From IMG/VR virus record IMGVR_UViG_3300036785_001382, positions 1 through 41,413 of that record: a stretch of 41,413 nt of DNA. One strand, given 5' to 3'. The stretch comes from a virus. The position numbers were made by a program, and so were the translations under genes. The first letter of the stretch is position 1. Every line of letters starts with the position of its first letter. The notes under the pieces were generated by a model that did no database searches, was not told where the DNA came from, and was given only the letters and a program-made list of their open reading frames with translations. Below are positions 22,146 through 30,189 of the stretch, in pieces.

Positions 22146-23366
22146 ATGTCTGAAGTAAATGAAATCCTGAAAAAAGTCACCGCATCTATCGAAGATGCGA
22201 CCAGTAAATTTAATGCCAAAGCAGAAGACGCGCTGAAAGAGGCCAAAAAGTCCGGCGAGCTTTCAGCAGAAACAAAAGATGCCGTTGATAAAATGGCCAC
22301 CGAGCTGAATGCCATGAAGGCCGCAGAGAAAACGTTGAAGTCCGCGTTAGGTGAGCTGGAGCAGCATGTGGCGCAAATGCCATTAAGCAGTGCTGCTGCA
22401 GTTATTCAGTCAGTTGGTCAACAGGTCATTTCGGCCTCAGCCCTAAAGGACTTCGCTTCCGGTATCCAGGGTAACCAACGCCTGAGCATCCCTGTTAATG
22501 CCGCGCTGATCTCTACCGATGTACCTGGGCAAATTGTGGCACCGCAACGCCTGCCGGGCATTGATACCGCCCCGAAACAACGTCTGTTTATCCGCGACTT
22601 GATCGCACCAGGTAAAACAGGCTCCAGCACTATCTACTGGGTACAGCAAACCGGTTTCACCAACAAGGCCGCAGCAGTGCCTGAAAATACGGCAAAACCG
22701 TACAGTGATATCCAGTTTGCGGAAAAAATCACACCGGTTCGCACCCTGGCGCACATGTTCAAGGCATCCAAGCAAATCCTGGACGACTTTGCGCAGCTGC
22801 AATCGACGGTGGATGCAGAACTGCGCTTTGGCCTGAAATATGTCGAAGAGCAGGAAATTCTGTTCGGTGACGGTACAGGTGCTCACCTGGAGGGCATCAT
22901 GCCCCAGGCGTCGAAGTATAAAGCGGCGTTCGAAGTGGCGATGCAAAACGGCATTGATGATCTGCGTCTGGCGATGTTACAGGCCCAGTTAGCCCGCTTC
23001 CCATCAACGGGCCATGTGCTGCATTTCACTGACTGGGCCAAAATTGAGCTGCTCAAGGACACGCTGGGCCGCTATATCCTTGCTAACCCATCAGCGCTCG
23101 TCGGCCCGACGCTCTGGGGCCTGCCTGTTGTCGCAACTGAAGCCAGTGCGTTCCTGGGCAAATTCCTGACCGGTGCATTCAGCGCAGGTGCTCAACTCTT
23201 CGACCGCGAAGAGGCCAATGTGGTGATCAGTACCGAGAACGCCGACGACTTCGAGAAGAACATGATCTCCATTCGTTGCGAAGAACGTGTGGCGCTGGCC
23301 GTCAAACGCCCGGAAGCCTTCGTTACCGGTGCTTTCACCGTTCCAACTCCACCGACTGGCGGCTAA
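22146..23366 (+). CDS. Major capsid protein, HK97 fold
   Basis: A 406-aa capsid precursor. The N-terminal roughly 100 residues are helical and charged (EILKKVTASIEDATSKFNAKAEDALKEAKK), the delta/scaffold domain removed by the neighbouring protease. The HK97-fold part begins near residue 120 (STDVPGQIVAPQRLPGIDTAP) with the typical SSTIYWVQQTGFTNKAAAVPENTAKP. Typical C-terminal elements are VALAVKRPEAF and LAVKRPEAFVTGAF. A terminator follows. Confidence 0.96.
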   Translation: MSEVNEILKKVTASIEDATSKFNAKAEDALKEAKKSGELSAETKDAVDKMATELNAMKAAEKTLKSALGELEQHVAQMPLSSAAAVIQSVGQQVISASALKDFASGIQGNQRLSIPVNAALISTDVPGQIVAPQRLPGIDTAPKQRLFIRDLIAPGKTGSSTIYWVQQTGFTNKAAAVPENTAKPYSDIQFAEKITPVRTLAHMFKASKQILDDFAQLQSTVDAELRFGLKYVEEQEILFGDGTGAHLEGIMPQASKYKAAFEVAMQNGIDDLRLAMLQAQLARFPSTGHVLHFTDWAKIELLKDTLGRYILANPSALVGPTLWGLPVVATEASAFLGKFLTGAFSAGAQLFDREEANVVISTENADDFEKNMISIRCEERVALAVKRPEAFVTGAFTVPTPPTGG

Positions 23367-23380
23367 TGGCTTCCACATAT

Positions 23381-23403
23381 AGCGGCCTGTGGGCCGCTTT
23401 TTC
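23381..23403 (+). terminator. Terminator after the capsid gene
   Basis: AGCGGCC and GGCCGCT form a 7-bp GC-rich stem with a TGTG loop followed by TTTTT. It may lower expression of downstream head-tail genes relative to capsid. Confidence 0.85.
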
Positions 23404-23414
23404 AGGAGATATTC

Positions 23415-23663
23415 ATGAAAGTTAAAGCACTTGTACCGATTTTGTTCGGTAGCCGGGTGGTCAATGACGGTGAGTTATTCGAGACGCAGGATCTGCACGG
23501 TCGCGAGCTGATCAAAAAAGGTTATGCCGAGCTGGTGGATGAAGATAATCCTGCAGAGCAGCCAGAGCAGCCAGAGCAGCCAGAGCAGCCAGAGCAGCCA
23601 GAGCAGCCAGAGCAGCCAGAGCAGCCAGAGCAGCCAGAAGCAGGCAAGAAAACCAAAAAGTAA
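23415..23663 (+). CDS. Small protein after capsid with a (PEQ)n tail
   Basis: An 82-aa protein. The first 45 residues (MKVKALVPILFGSRVVNDGELFETQDLHGRELIKKGYAELV) form a small beta-rich unit like short proteins found between capsid and connector genes in HK97-type phages. The rest is a low-complexity acidic tail of nine tandem Glu-Gln-Pro units ending in a Lys-rich KKTKK. The unit count is set by a 9-bp DNA repeat. Possibly a head decoration or connector accessory protein; function not known. Confidence 0.75.
   Translation: MKVKALVPILFGSRVVNDGELFETQDLHGRELIKKGYAELVDEDNPAEQPEQPEQPEQPEQPEQPEQPEQPEQPEAGKKTKK
23555..23635 (+). repeat. 9-bp tandem repeat, nine copies
   Basis: GAGCAGCCA is repeated nine times in tandem without error (81 bp), reading Glu-Gln-Pro each time. 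Identical copies suggest recent slippage, which would change the protein length without breaking the frame. Confidence 0.9.
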
Positions 23664-23671
23664 GGTGAGCC

Positions 23672-23998
23672 ATGTTAGAGCTGGAATTGGTGAAAGAGCA
23701 TTGCCGGCTGGAGCTTGATTTCAGTGTGGACGACAAGCTGATTGGCGTATTCATTGGTGCTGCGAAAAAGCATGTTGAGATGTATACCCGTCGCACCCTC
23801 TACGCCAGTAAGTCAGACCCTGGCTATGAGGACGACGAAGATCGGCTTTTGCTGGATGATGACGTTCGTACAGCCATGCTGCTCTGTATCGGGCATTGGT
23901 ATGCCAATCGGGAGGCCGCAGTAGTTGGAGCATCAGCATCCAAACTGCCGTTGGCCGTCGAGTCTCTACTTCAACCTTATCGGATTTACGGGCTATGA
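23672..23998 (+). CDS. Head-tail connector protein, gp6-like
   Basis: A 108-aa protein of the phage gp6-like head-tail connector family. The first 45 residues (MLELELVKEHCRLELDFSVDDKLIGVFIGAAKKHVEMYTRRTL) and the helix DDVRTAMLLCIGHWYANREA are diagnostic. It would form a ring below the portal as an adaptor. A ribosome site AAGGTGAG precedes the ATG. Confidence 0.9.
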   Translation: MLELELVKEHCRLELDFSVDDKLIGVFIGAAKKHVEMYTRRTLYASKSDPGYEDDEDRLLLDDDVRTAMLLCIGHWYANREAAVVGASASKLPLAVESLLQPYRIYGL

Positions 23999-24333
23999 AA
24001 TCATTACGCGCTGGGCAGCTTCGTTTTCGCATCGGGCTTTTTCGCCCTGTCACTATTCGCGATGAGCAAACCGGTTCGCCGGTGAAATCCTTCGAGTTTG
24101 TGAAAGAGGTCTGGGCGGATGCCGAGCCGATTTCTAACCGTAAAATCCGTACCGGGGATCAAGGCCAGGTGGTGGAAACCATGCTGTTCACGCTCCGCCC
24201 GCGTGATGAAATCACCGTTGACTGGCAGGTGGTTTTTCAAAAGCGAATTTTTACCGTGCGAGCCCCTGACCGTTCGCAGGCAGATCGGCTGTTAATTACG
24301 GCGGAGGCTGATATTCGTCATGATCGAGTATGA
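23995..24333 (+). CDS. Phage head closure protein (head-tail joining)
   Basis: A 112-aa beta-barrel head closure protein. It starts MKSLRAGQLRFRIGLFRPVTIRD, with the typical strand pattern LRxRIxLxxPVxxxD, and contains KEVWADAEPIS and RTGDQGQVVETMLFTLRPRDEITVDW. It is coupled to the connector gene by ATGA. An upstream in-frame start at 23896 lies inside the connector gene and is unlikely. Confidence 0.88.
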   Translation: MKSLRAGQLRFRIGLFRPVTIRDEQTGSPVKSFEFVKEVWADAEPISNRKIRTGDQGQVVETMLFTLRPRDEITVDWQVVFQKRIFTVRAPDRSQADRLLITAEADIRHDRV

Positions 24334-24709
24334 AATCAAAGCGGCGCTGGAGGCATTAACCAGCCTGCCGGCGTACCCGCTGTTGCTCCCAGACCCAGAG
24401 CAAGAAGGGGTGACATACCAAAAAATCACCGATCCTAAATTTGATACCGGGCTGGCCAGCACCGCGCTGGTGCAGGGGCGCTTTCAGATTTCGCTGTACG
24501 TAATCAACGATTACGCCCGCCTGATTGAACTGGATAAGGCCATCTGCACAGTCTGGGAAGGTATTCAGCACGGGCATATTGGCCGTTGGCCAGTTCAGGC
24601 GGTGACGCGCGGCACGATGTTGCAAGGCGCAACCACGCTGACCAACAACAGCACCCAATACCGCCTGGTACGCGATTACATCATCTGCTACCCGGAGGAC
24701 GCCGTATGA
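24320..24709 (+). CDS. Tail completion/terminator protein, DUF3168-type
   Basis: A 129-aa protein with the DUF3168 pattern: an N-terminal helix IEYEIKAALEAL, a central PEQEGVTYQKITDPKFDTGLASTALVQGRFQISLYVINDYARL, and a C-terminal LVRDYIICYPED strand. Such proteins cap the tail tube end that joins the head. The gene overlaps the head closure gene by 14 bp. Confidence 0.83.
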   Translation: MIEYEIKAALEALTSLPAYPLLLPDPEQEGVTYQKITDPKFDTGLASTALVQGRFQISLYVINDYARLIELDKAICTVWEGIQHGHIGRWPVQAVTRGTMLQGATTLTNNSTQYRLVRDYIICYPEDAV

Positions 24710-25098
24710 TCGGTATTAACATCACCGGCATGGATGAATTGGCGCGTCAGTTGGAAGAACTGGGGCGGGATGTTTCCACCAAAATTCTGCGGGATGCAGG
24801 CCGCGCCGCCTTGGCACCGGTGCTGGAGGATATGCAACAGCATGCAGGTTATGACGATACAGCCAGCGGACCGCATATGCGCGACAGCATTACTATCCGC
24901 TCGACTACCCGAGGCCGTGCGCAGGTCACACTACGTGTCGGCCCAAGCAAGGCGCACCAGATGAAGGCACTGGCGCAGGAGTTCGGCACGGTGAAACAGG
25001 TCGCTGATCCGTTTATACGTCCCGCCCTGGATTACAACAAAACCCAAGTGTTACGCATCCTGGCGGCAGAACTCCGCTACGGCATCGAAAACCGGTAG
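24706..25098 (+). CDS. HK97 gp10-family tail morphogenesis protein
   Basis: A 130-aa protein starting at ATG 24706, coupled by ATGA. The opening GMDELARQLEELGRDVSTKILRDAGRAALAPVLEDMQQHA and the C-terminal MKALAQEFGTVKQVADPFIRPALDYN match the HK97 gp10 putative morphogenesis family. It is thought to complete the head-tail joint. The product is basic. Confidence 0.9.
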   Translation: MIGINITGMDELARQLEELGRDVSTKILRDAGRAALAPVLEDMQQHAGYDDTASGPHMRDSITIRSTTRGRAQVTLRVGPSKAHQMKALAQEFGTVKQVADPFIRPALDYNKTQVLRILAAELRYGIENR

Positions 25099-25132
25099 CG
25101 ACCGCTGCCACAATCATTAAGAGAGAGACATT

Positions 25133-25588
25133 ATGACTGATAAAACCTCGCCAGAGTACGCCATGCTTCCGGCTGGCACGGTTGTGAAATGGGGCGCAGT
25201 CGGTGCCGCCGCCGCTGCCATGAAAGCGCTGACCAACTGTAAGGCAGTCGGTGAGATGGGGCAAACCGGCAGCTTTGTCGATTGCACTACGCTGATCGAC
25301 ACAACCAAGCAATTTATTTCCGATCTGCCCGAGGGGGCTGAAAAATCCATTGGATTTGTCGATAACCCTGCAGATGAAAATTTTGCAGCATTCCTTACCG
25401 CAGCAGATAACCGCGAAACCGTGCAGTTCTATGTTGAGCTGCCGAACGGACGCACCTCCACTTCCATTTTGTCCCTGTCCGGTTGGAAGATGAACGAAAT
25501 TACCGCACCTGCGAGTGAAGTCATCCAGATCACCGTGCAAGGCAAGCAGAACAACAATACCTGGGGAGCCGTGGCCCCAAAGGTGTGA
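25133..25588 (+). CDS. Major tail tube protein
   Basis: A 151-aa tail tube subunit lying between the joining genes and the tail chaperones. It has an N-terminal PEYAMLPAGTVVKW strand and the typical tube segment ENFAAFLTAADNRETVQFYVELPNGRTSTSILSLSGWKMNEITAPASEVIQITVQGK. The end of the reading frame carries the slippery heptamer C-CCA-AAG, so a fraction of subunits would carry the Ig-like domain encoded by the next frame. RBS AGAGAGA upstream. Confidence 0.88.
   Translation: MTDKTSPEYAMLPAGTVVKWGAVGAAAAAMKALTNCKAVGEMGQTGSFVDCTTLIDTTKQFISDLPEGAEKSIGFVDNPADENFAAFLTAADNRETVQFYVELPNGRTSTSILSLSGWKMNEITAPASEVIQITVQGKQNNNTWGAVAPKV
25576..25582 (+). promoter_or_regulatory. Probable -1 frameshift site (C_CCA_AAG) in the tail tube gene
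   Basis: The heptamer CCCAAAG is in frame as C-CCA-AAG, two codons before the tail tube stop TGA at 25586. It fits the X-XXY-YYZ rule for -1 slippage. After slippage the frame continues through GGT GTG ATC into the Ig-like open frame, joining the two parts without a stop. Confidence 0.7.
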
Positions 25589-25848
25589 TCAGCGTGACTA
25601 CCCAGCCGAAAAACGCTGATTTGGCGGTCGGGGGCAATTTGTCCCTGACTGTTGCGGCTACCTCCAGTAACGGCAAGCCCGTTAAATATCAATGGCAGAA
25701 GAACGGCACCGACATTAGCGGCGCCACCGCTGCCACCTATACCAAAAATTCTGTGGTGGCGGCTGATGCCGGTACGTACCGCGTAGTGCTGTCCGCTGAA
25801 CGGACTGACACCATCAACAGCGCTGCAGCCACTGTAACCGTTAAGTAA
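25585..25848 (+). CDS. Ig-like domain, likely C-terminal extension of the tail tube protein
   Basis: An 87-aa frame that reads as a single bacterial Ig-like fold: ISVTTQPKNADLAVGGNLSLTV, the Trp-bearing strand KYQWQKNGTDISGATAATYT and the closing DAGTYRVVLSAE. The annotated GTG at 25585 overlaps the tail tube stop and no good ribosome site stands before it (GGGGAG is 13 nt away). Together with the slippery site this suggests that the domain is mostly made as a frameshifted tail tube extension. Such Ig domains decorate siphovirus tails and may bind surface glycans. Confidence 0.82.
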   Translation: MISVTTQPKNADLAVGGNLSLTVAATSSNGKPVKYQWQKNGTDISGATAATYTKNSVVAADAGTYRVVLSAERTDTINSAAATVTVK

Positions 25849-25857
25849 GGAACTCTG

Positions 25858-26223
25858 ATGACCGAGAAATACGATCTGAAGGCGCTCAAGGCAGCGCTGT
25901 TGAAATCTGATGACCATGTGCTTGAAGTGCCGATGTTTGGCGCGAAAACCTTTATCCGCCGCCTGAAAGCCTCCGAGCTGCAGGATAATGAAGATGGTAT
26001 GAAAGATGCTATCGAAGCCGGTGATATGAATAAGGCTGCACGCCTCAACGTTGAGTTACTGCTTTCCTGTTTTATGACGCCCGACGGCAAGCGCATTCCA
26101 GCCAGCGCGTTACCCAGTGTTGAAGAACTGTTGAAGGCTCACGACAACCCGACACTGGTCGAAGCGATCAGCACCGTCAAACGTCATGCTGTCGGCACGC
26201 TGGAAGACGCGGAAAAAAACTAA
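25858..26223 (+). CDS. Tail assembly chaperone, G-like
   Basis: A 121-aa acidic helical protein before the tape measure gene (MTEKYDLKALKAALLKSDDHVLEVPMFGAKTFIRRLKASELQDNEDG...). This is the position and style of the lambda gpG chaperone that coats the tape measure protein during tail assembly. The frame ends GCG GAA AAA AAC TAA, so ribosomes can slip into the -1 frame to make the longer GT form. RBS AAGGAA upstream. Confidence 0.87.
   Translation: MTEKYDLKALKAALLKSDDHVLEVPMFGAKTFIRRLKASELQDNEDGMKDAIEAGDMNKAARLNVELLLSCFMTPDGKRIPASALPSVEELLKAHDNPTLVEAISTVKRHAVGTLEDAEKN
26214..26220 (+). promoter_or_regulatory. -1 frameshift site (A_AAA_AAC) in the tail chaperone gene
   Basis: AAAAAAC is in frame as A-AAA-AAC immediately before the TAA of the G-like gene. 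It is one of the most efficient slippery heptamers in bacteria. Slippage directs translation into the GT extension, a mechanism conserved across siphoviruses. Confidence 0.88.
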
Positions 26224-26462
26224 CTGACTCGCCCTGGCTGATGCTGATTTTTCAGTTGGCCGATCGTTGGGGTGAGTCTGATCCTCGCAAAATCGCCGCA
26301 TTACCGGCGCAAGTTCTGAATCACTGGCGGGCGTACTTCAAGCTGCAGGGCATTACTGCCGACGCTGTAGAAGAAGCCCCTGTTCATCAACCCGCTCAGC
26401 CTGTGCAAAGTACCCTTGATGCGCAGTGTGCTGACGTAATGCGAGTGCTTGGAAATGGCTGA
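26214..26462 (+). CDS. Frameshifted T part of the G-T tail chaperone
   Basis: The -1 frame after the slippery heptamer reads LTDSPWLMLIFQLADRWGESDPRKIAALPAQVLNHWRAYFKLQG, which has the conserved pattern W-x5-L-x4-W-G-x-D-P-x-x-I-x-x-L-P and W-R-A-Y found in lambda GT-type C-terminal domains. It has no own start with a good ribosome site (an ATG at 26241 lies inside the domain), so expression by frameshift is expected, giving a fusion of about 201 aa. It ends 8 bp into the tape measure gene. Confidence 0.85.
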   Translation, partial: KKLTDSPWLMLIFQLADRWGESDPRKIAALPAQVLNHWRAYFKLQGITADAVEEAPVHQPAQPVQSTLDAQCADVMRVLGNG

Positions 26463-29400
26463 TGTAGCATCGTTGGCGGTCGGGTTGTACCTGAATGATG
26501 CCAATTTTAGAAACAAGCTGGTGGCTGCTTACCGCACCGCCGGCGATCAATCCGGCAAGTTTAACCGTCAGGCCCAGCAGGATGCGAAAAAGACTGACGA
26601 GGCTTATCAGCGCGTCGGTCAAACAGTCAGTAGCCTGAAAGGGACACTGGCGGGTTTGGCTGGCGTTGCCGGCCTGGGGTTCTCGCTGGGTAGCATCATC
26701 ACAACAACGCGGCAGTATGGTCAGGCACTGTCAGATCTTTCCGCTATTACCGGTGCTACCGGCGCACAGTTGAAACAATTCGATGAAGCTGCCCAACAGA
26801 TGGGACGCACCACCGAGTACAGCGCCAGCCAGGCGGCGGAAGCGTTAAAGCTGATGGCCAGCGCTAAGCCGGAGCTGCTAAAAACGGCAGACGGGCTGAC
26901 TACGGCGACCAACAGTGCGCTGATCCTGGCGCAGGCGGCGGGTACAACGCTGCCGGATGCGACGAAGACGTTGGCCCTTTCGCTTAATCAGTTTGGTGCC
27001 AGCGCCAGCCAGGCTGACCGCTACATTAACGTTTTGGCCGCCGGGGCTAAATACGGCTCGTCTGAAATTGCCGATACGGCAGCCGCGATAAAGAATGGCG
27101 GTGTGGCAGCGGCGCAGGCCGGGATTGGTTTTGAGCAGCTAAACGCAGCCATTCAGGTATTGGCAGAGCGTGAAATAAAAGGGGGTGAGGCTGGCACCGG
27201 GTTGCGTAACGTTATCCTCAACCTTGAAAAAGGCACGGATAAAACGCTCAAGCCCTCGGTCGTGGGGCTGAGCACCGCGCTGGAAAACCTGTCGAAGAAA
27301 AACCTCTCCACGGCGCAGGCGGTCAAGCTGTTCGGCCTGGAGAACATTAACGCCGCTTCTATCCTGGTGAGTAACCGCAGCAAGCTGGACGAACTGACAA
27401 AATCCCTGACCGGTACCCAGACCGCGCACGAACAAGCGGCGATTCGTGTCAACAACCTGAACGGTGACCTGATGGGGCTGACCAGCGCTTTTGAAGGGCT
27501 GATCATCAAAGTCGGGCAAGCCAACGGAGGCCCACTCCGTACCGGCGTACAGAGTGTGACCGAGGCGATTAACGGCCTGGCAGATAACTTCAACATGGTA
27601 GCCAGCGTGGCGCTATATACGCTGATACCAGTGATGTCCACCAAGTTGACTGCCGGGATTCGTGAGAGCATCGGTGCATGGCGTGAGCAGCAGGCCGCTG
27701 TCAAATCCGCCGCGCTGGATCAGGCTCGTATGGCACAGAAGACGATCGACGGTGCCAACGCCACCTTGCTGCAAAACAACGCCGAATTTGGCCGCGTTCG
27801 TGCGATGGAAAAAACGGCCAAGCAATACGGTCTAAACGTCAGTTATACCGCCGATTACAACCGTTTAATCCGAGAAGAAACTGAGGCAACGCGAGCGGCC
27901 ACAATTGGCAAAACCCAACTGGATGCGGCGAATAAACGCCTGTCCGTGTCAGCCCGCGCAGCATCGGTGGCTACCGGGCTTGCCCGTGGCGCACTGGGAT
28001 TAATCGGTGGACCGTTCGGGGCGGCGATGTTGGCCGGTTCTGCGATACTGTATTTCCATGAGCAGAACAAGCTGGCTCGGCAGTCTGCCTTGAGCCTTAA
28101 AGATGCCGTTCAAGAAACAACGCAGGCGCTTGTGGCGATGTCGTCAAAGCAGTTGGATGTTAAAGCGCTCGATTTGGATGACCAGTATAAAAACCAGGTT
28201 ACCCAGGTTAATCAACTGAAAAAGGAAATTATTGACGCAGATAGTCGGCTGAGCAGCCTCAAAGGATTTGACCCTTTCGGGCAAGCGCAAGGCGTTGAAG
28301 GCAATCGTAAGCGTGCGGTTGCTGATTTGGAGAATGCCCAGGCTGGGCTCGTAACACTGACTGACTCTATGGGCCGCGTTAAAGCCGCTCAGGACTATGT
28401 TAAATCTGGGTTCAGCGAGATGATGCTGAGTGGTATTGCTGACACGAATGTGGTTAACAATGCCATTGCCAGAGTAGGGGCTACCGGTTCGCCGGTTGAA
28501 AGCCCCTGGGGTGGTGAAGACCCGGCCAAGGCCGATAAAAAAGGTCAGCAGGCGCTGAAACAATATCAGCAGCTGCGTCAGGAAATTGAGGTTGCCCACT
28601 CGACCAGCCTTGCCAAGATTGACCTGGAGGAACGGAATTCTCAGGCCAAGCTGATCGCCACGGCAAAGGCCGCCGGTGCAAGCCAGGCTGATGTGCAACG
28701 AGTCATGTCTCTGAACGCAGAGAATTACCAGCGCCAGCGGTTAGAACTGGCTGAGCAATATGCGCCAGGTCAGGCAACAGTGCGCAAAGAGCAGGAAACC
28801 AGCAGGGAGCTAAAAGCGTTGTATGACGCGCGTTTGCTGACAGAGCGTGATTACCTGGTCGCCCGCACTACCCTGCAGCAGGATATGGCCCGTGAGAGGT
28901 TAAAGGCAGAGGCTGATGCCATTGCGGCACCACGTCAGAACATCGCCGGGGACGTTGATCCCTCAGTTCAGTTGAGCAACCAGCTGACGCAGCAGCAGGC
29001 CCAATATCAGGCGTACTACCAGCAAGGTTACATCGACAAGCAGCGCTATGAGCAATTGATGCAGGCGGCAACGCAGGAATCAGCTGACGCGCAATATCAG
29101 CAGGCAATGAAACTTTATGCTGGGCAGAGCCAGATCAATAAGCTGCAGCTTGGGCTGGTGGACACGATGCGCGAACGTTCGACCAACATGCTGACCGGGT
29201 TGCTTACGGGCACCCAGACCTTTAAGGACAGCATGGTGGGCTTGTTCTCCTCTCTCACGCAATCCATTGTCCAAAACCTGATAGAGATGGCGGCTCAGGC
29301 CCTGCTGACAAAAACCATTCTGTCCTCGTTTATGAGTTTTGGCGGGGCCGCTGTTGGTGCAGGAAATAATCCCGGCACAGTCCCCATGTTCGCGAACGCC

Positions 29401-29769
29401 AAAGGCGGTGTTTACTCATCGCCGTCCCTGAGTTCCTACAGCGGACAGGTGGTGAGCCAACCCACAACGTTTGCGTTTGCCAAAGGCGCAGGTTTGATGG
29501 GCGAGGCGGGGCCAGAAGCTATCATGCCGCTTAAGCGTGGCGCGGATGGTTCACTGGGTGTGCGTGCTTTACCGTCTGATTCTTCTCGCTCTGGAACGAC
29601 GACCATAGAAGTTAATGCACCGGTAACGATTACACAGGAAGTTTCATCCGGTGACACTAACAACGCCAATACAGGGAACACAGCCAGATTGTTACAGTCA
29701 ATTATCCAAACGACAATTTCAGAACGGCTTAAAAAGGAAATATCGCCCGGTGGGTTACTCTATCGTTAA
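26455..29769 (+). CDS. Tail tape measure protein
   Basis: A 1104-aa protein that sets tail length. The N-terminal part (up to about residue 400) holds the TP901-type tape measure region, with GQALSDLSAITGATGAQLKQFDEAAQQMGRTTEYSASQAAEALKLMA and an AGAKYGSSEIADTAAAIKNGGVAAAQAGI signature. Near residue 500 a glycine-rich hydrophobic span (LGLIGGPFGAAMLAGSAILYF) may act in the membrane. The C-terminal third is Gln-rich and helical and ends in the lambda H-like GLMGEAGPEAIMPLKRG. ATG 26455 is preferred over TTG 26449. Proportional to the length, a tail of about 160 nm would be expected. Confidence 0.95.
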   Translation: MADVASLAVGLYLNDANFRNKLVAAYRTAGDQSGKFNRQAQQDAKKTDEAYQRVGQTVSSLKGTLAGLAGVAGLGFSLGSIITTTRQYGQALSDLSAITGATGAQLKQFDEAAQQMGRTTEYSASQAAEALKLMASAKPELLKTADGLTTATNSALILAQAAGTTLPDATKTLALSLNQFGASASQADRYINVLAAGAKYGSSEIADTAAAIKNGGVAAAQAGIGFEQLNAAIQVLAEREIKGGEAGTGLRNVILNLEKGTDKTLKPSVVGLSTALENLSKKNLSTAQAVKLFGLENINAASILVSNRSKLDELTKSLTGTQTAHEQAAIRVNNLNGDLMGLTSAFEGLIIKVGQANGGPLRTGVQSVTEAINGLADNFNMVASVALYTLIPVMSTKLTAGIRESIGAWREQQAAVKSAALDQARMAQKTIDGANATLLQNNAEFGRVRAMEKTAKQYGLNVSYTADYNRLIREETEATRAATIGKTQLDAANKRLSVSARAASVATGLARGALGLIGGPFGAAMLAGSAILYFHEQNKLARQSALSLKDAVQETTQALVAMSSKQLDVKALDLDDQYKNQVTQVNQLKKEIIDADSRLSSLKGFDPFGQAQGVEGNRKRAVADLENAQAGLVTLTDSMGRVKAAQDYVKSGFSEMMLSGIADTNVVNNAIARVGATGSPVESPWGGEDPAKADKKGQQALKQYQQLRQEIEVAHSTSLAKIDLEERNSQAKLIATAKAAGASQADVQRVMSLNAENYQRQRLELAEQYAPGQATVRKEQETSRELKALYDARLLTERDYLVARTTLQQDMARERLKAEADAIAAPRQNIAGDVDPSVQLSNQLTQQQAQYQAYYQQGYIDKQRYEQLMQAATQESADAQYQQAMKLYAGQSQINKLQLGLVDTMRERSTNMLTGLLTGTQTFKDSMVGLFSSLTQSIVQNLIEMAAQALLTKTILSSFMSFGGAAVGAGNNPGTVPMFANAKGGVYSSPSLSSYSGQVVSQPTTFAFAKGAGLMGEAGPEAIMPLKRGADGSLGVRALPSDSSRSGTTTIEVNAPVTITQEVSSGDTNNANTGNTARLLQSIIQTTISERLKKEISPGGLLYR

Positions 29770-29781
29770 AAATGGTGACAC

Positions 29782-30123
29782 ATGACTATTGATACGTTTA
29801 ATTGGCCTGTGAGGCTTCAAGCCAGTGAAGATATTAATATCTCAATAATTCAGGTTCAGTTTGGTGATGGTTATAAGCAAGTGGCCAGTTCAGGGTTAAA
29901 TGCAGCTGTAGAAACATGGTCATTATCGTGTAATGGTGAAAGTAGCAATATTTCAGTTGTGAGAGATTTTTTAAAATCCCATGCCATTGAGTCTTTTTGG
30001 TGGACGAACCCATGGGGTGAGAAAAAACTTTACCGAGTGAAGTCTGATTCTATTAAACCCAAGTTTCTTAATGGCATGTTCGTTGATATTGCATTTACGT
30101 TTGAACAGGCTTTTGCACCTTAA
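29782..30123 (+). CDS. Minor tail protein M
   Basis: A 113-aa protein homologous in plan to lambda gpM: an opening FNWPVRLQASEDINISIIQVQFGDGYKQV, a central RDFLKSHAIESFWWTNPWGEKKLYRVKSD and a final FEQAF. It joins the tail tip complex with L, K, I and J that follow in the same order as lambda. AT-richer codon use than the preceding genes. Confidence 0.92.
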   Translation: MTIDTFNWPVRLQASEDINISIIQVQFGDGYKQVASSGLNAAVETWSLSCNGESSNISVVRDFLKSHAIESFWWTNPWGEKKLYRVKSDSIKPKFLNGMFVDIAFTFEQAFAP

Positions 30124-30155
30124 ATAGTGCTGTAACTGCATCATGAAAAAATAGA

Positions 30156-30178
30156 AACCACCGAAAGGTGGTTTTTTT
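30156..30178 (+). terminator. Terminator after M
   Basis: AACCACC and GGTGGTT form a 7-bp stem with a GAAA tetraloop followed by TTTTT. A classic intrinsic terminator inside the late operon, presumably passed by Q-modified polymerase. Confidence 0.9.
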
Positions 30179-30189
30179 ATGGGGGGAAT

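Noticed and set aside
23555-23635. CRISPR-like array from regular repeats
   Set aside because: The units are 9 bp without spacers and are in frame within a protein; it is a minisatellite.
23512-23796. 94-aa minus-strand frame rich in Leu-Ala-Ala repeats
   Set aside because: It is the complement of the 9-bp repeat in the post-capsid gene and has no promoter or ribosome site.
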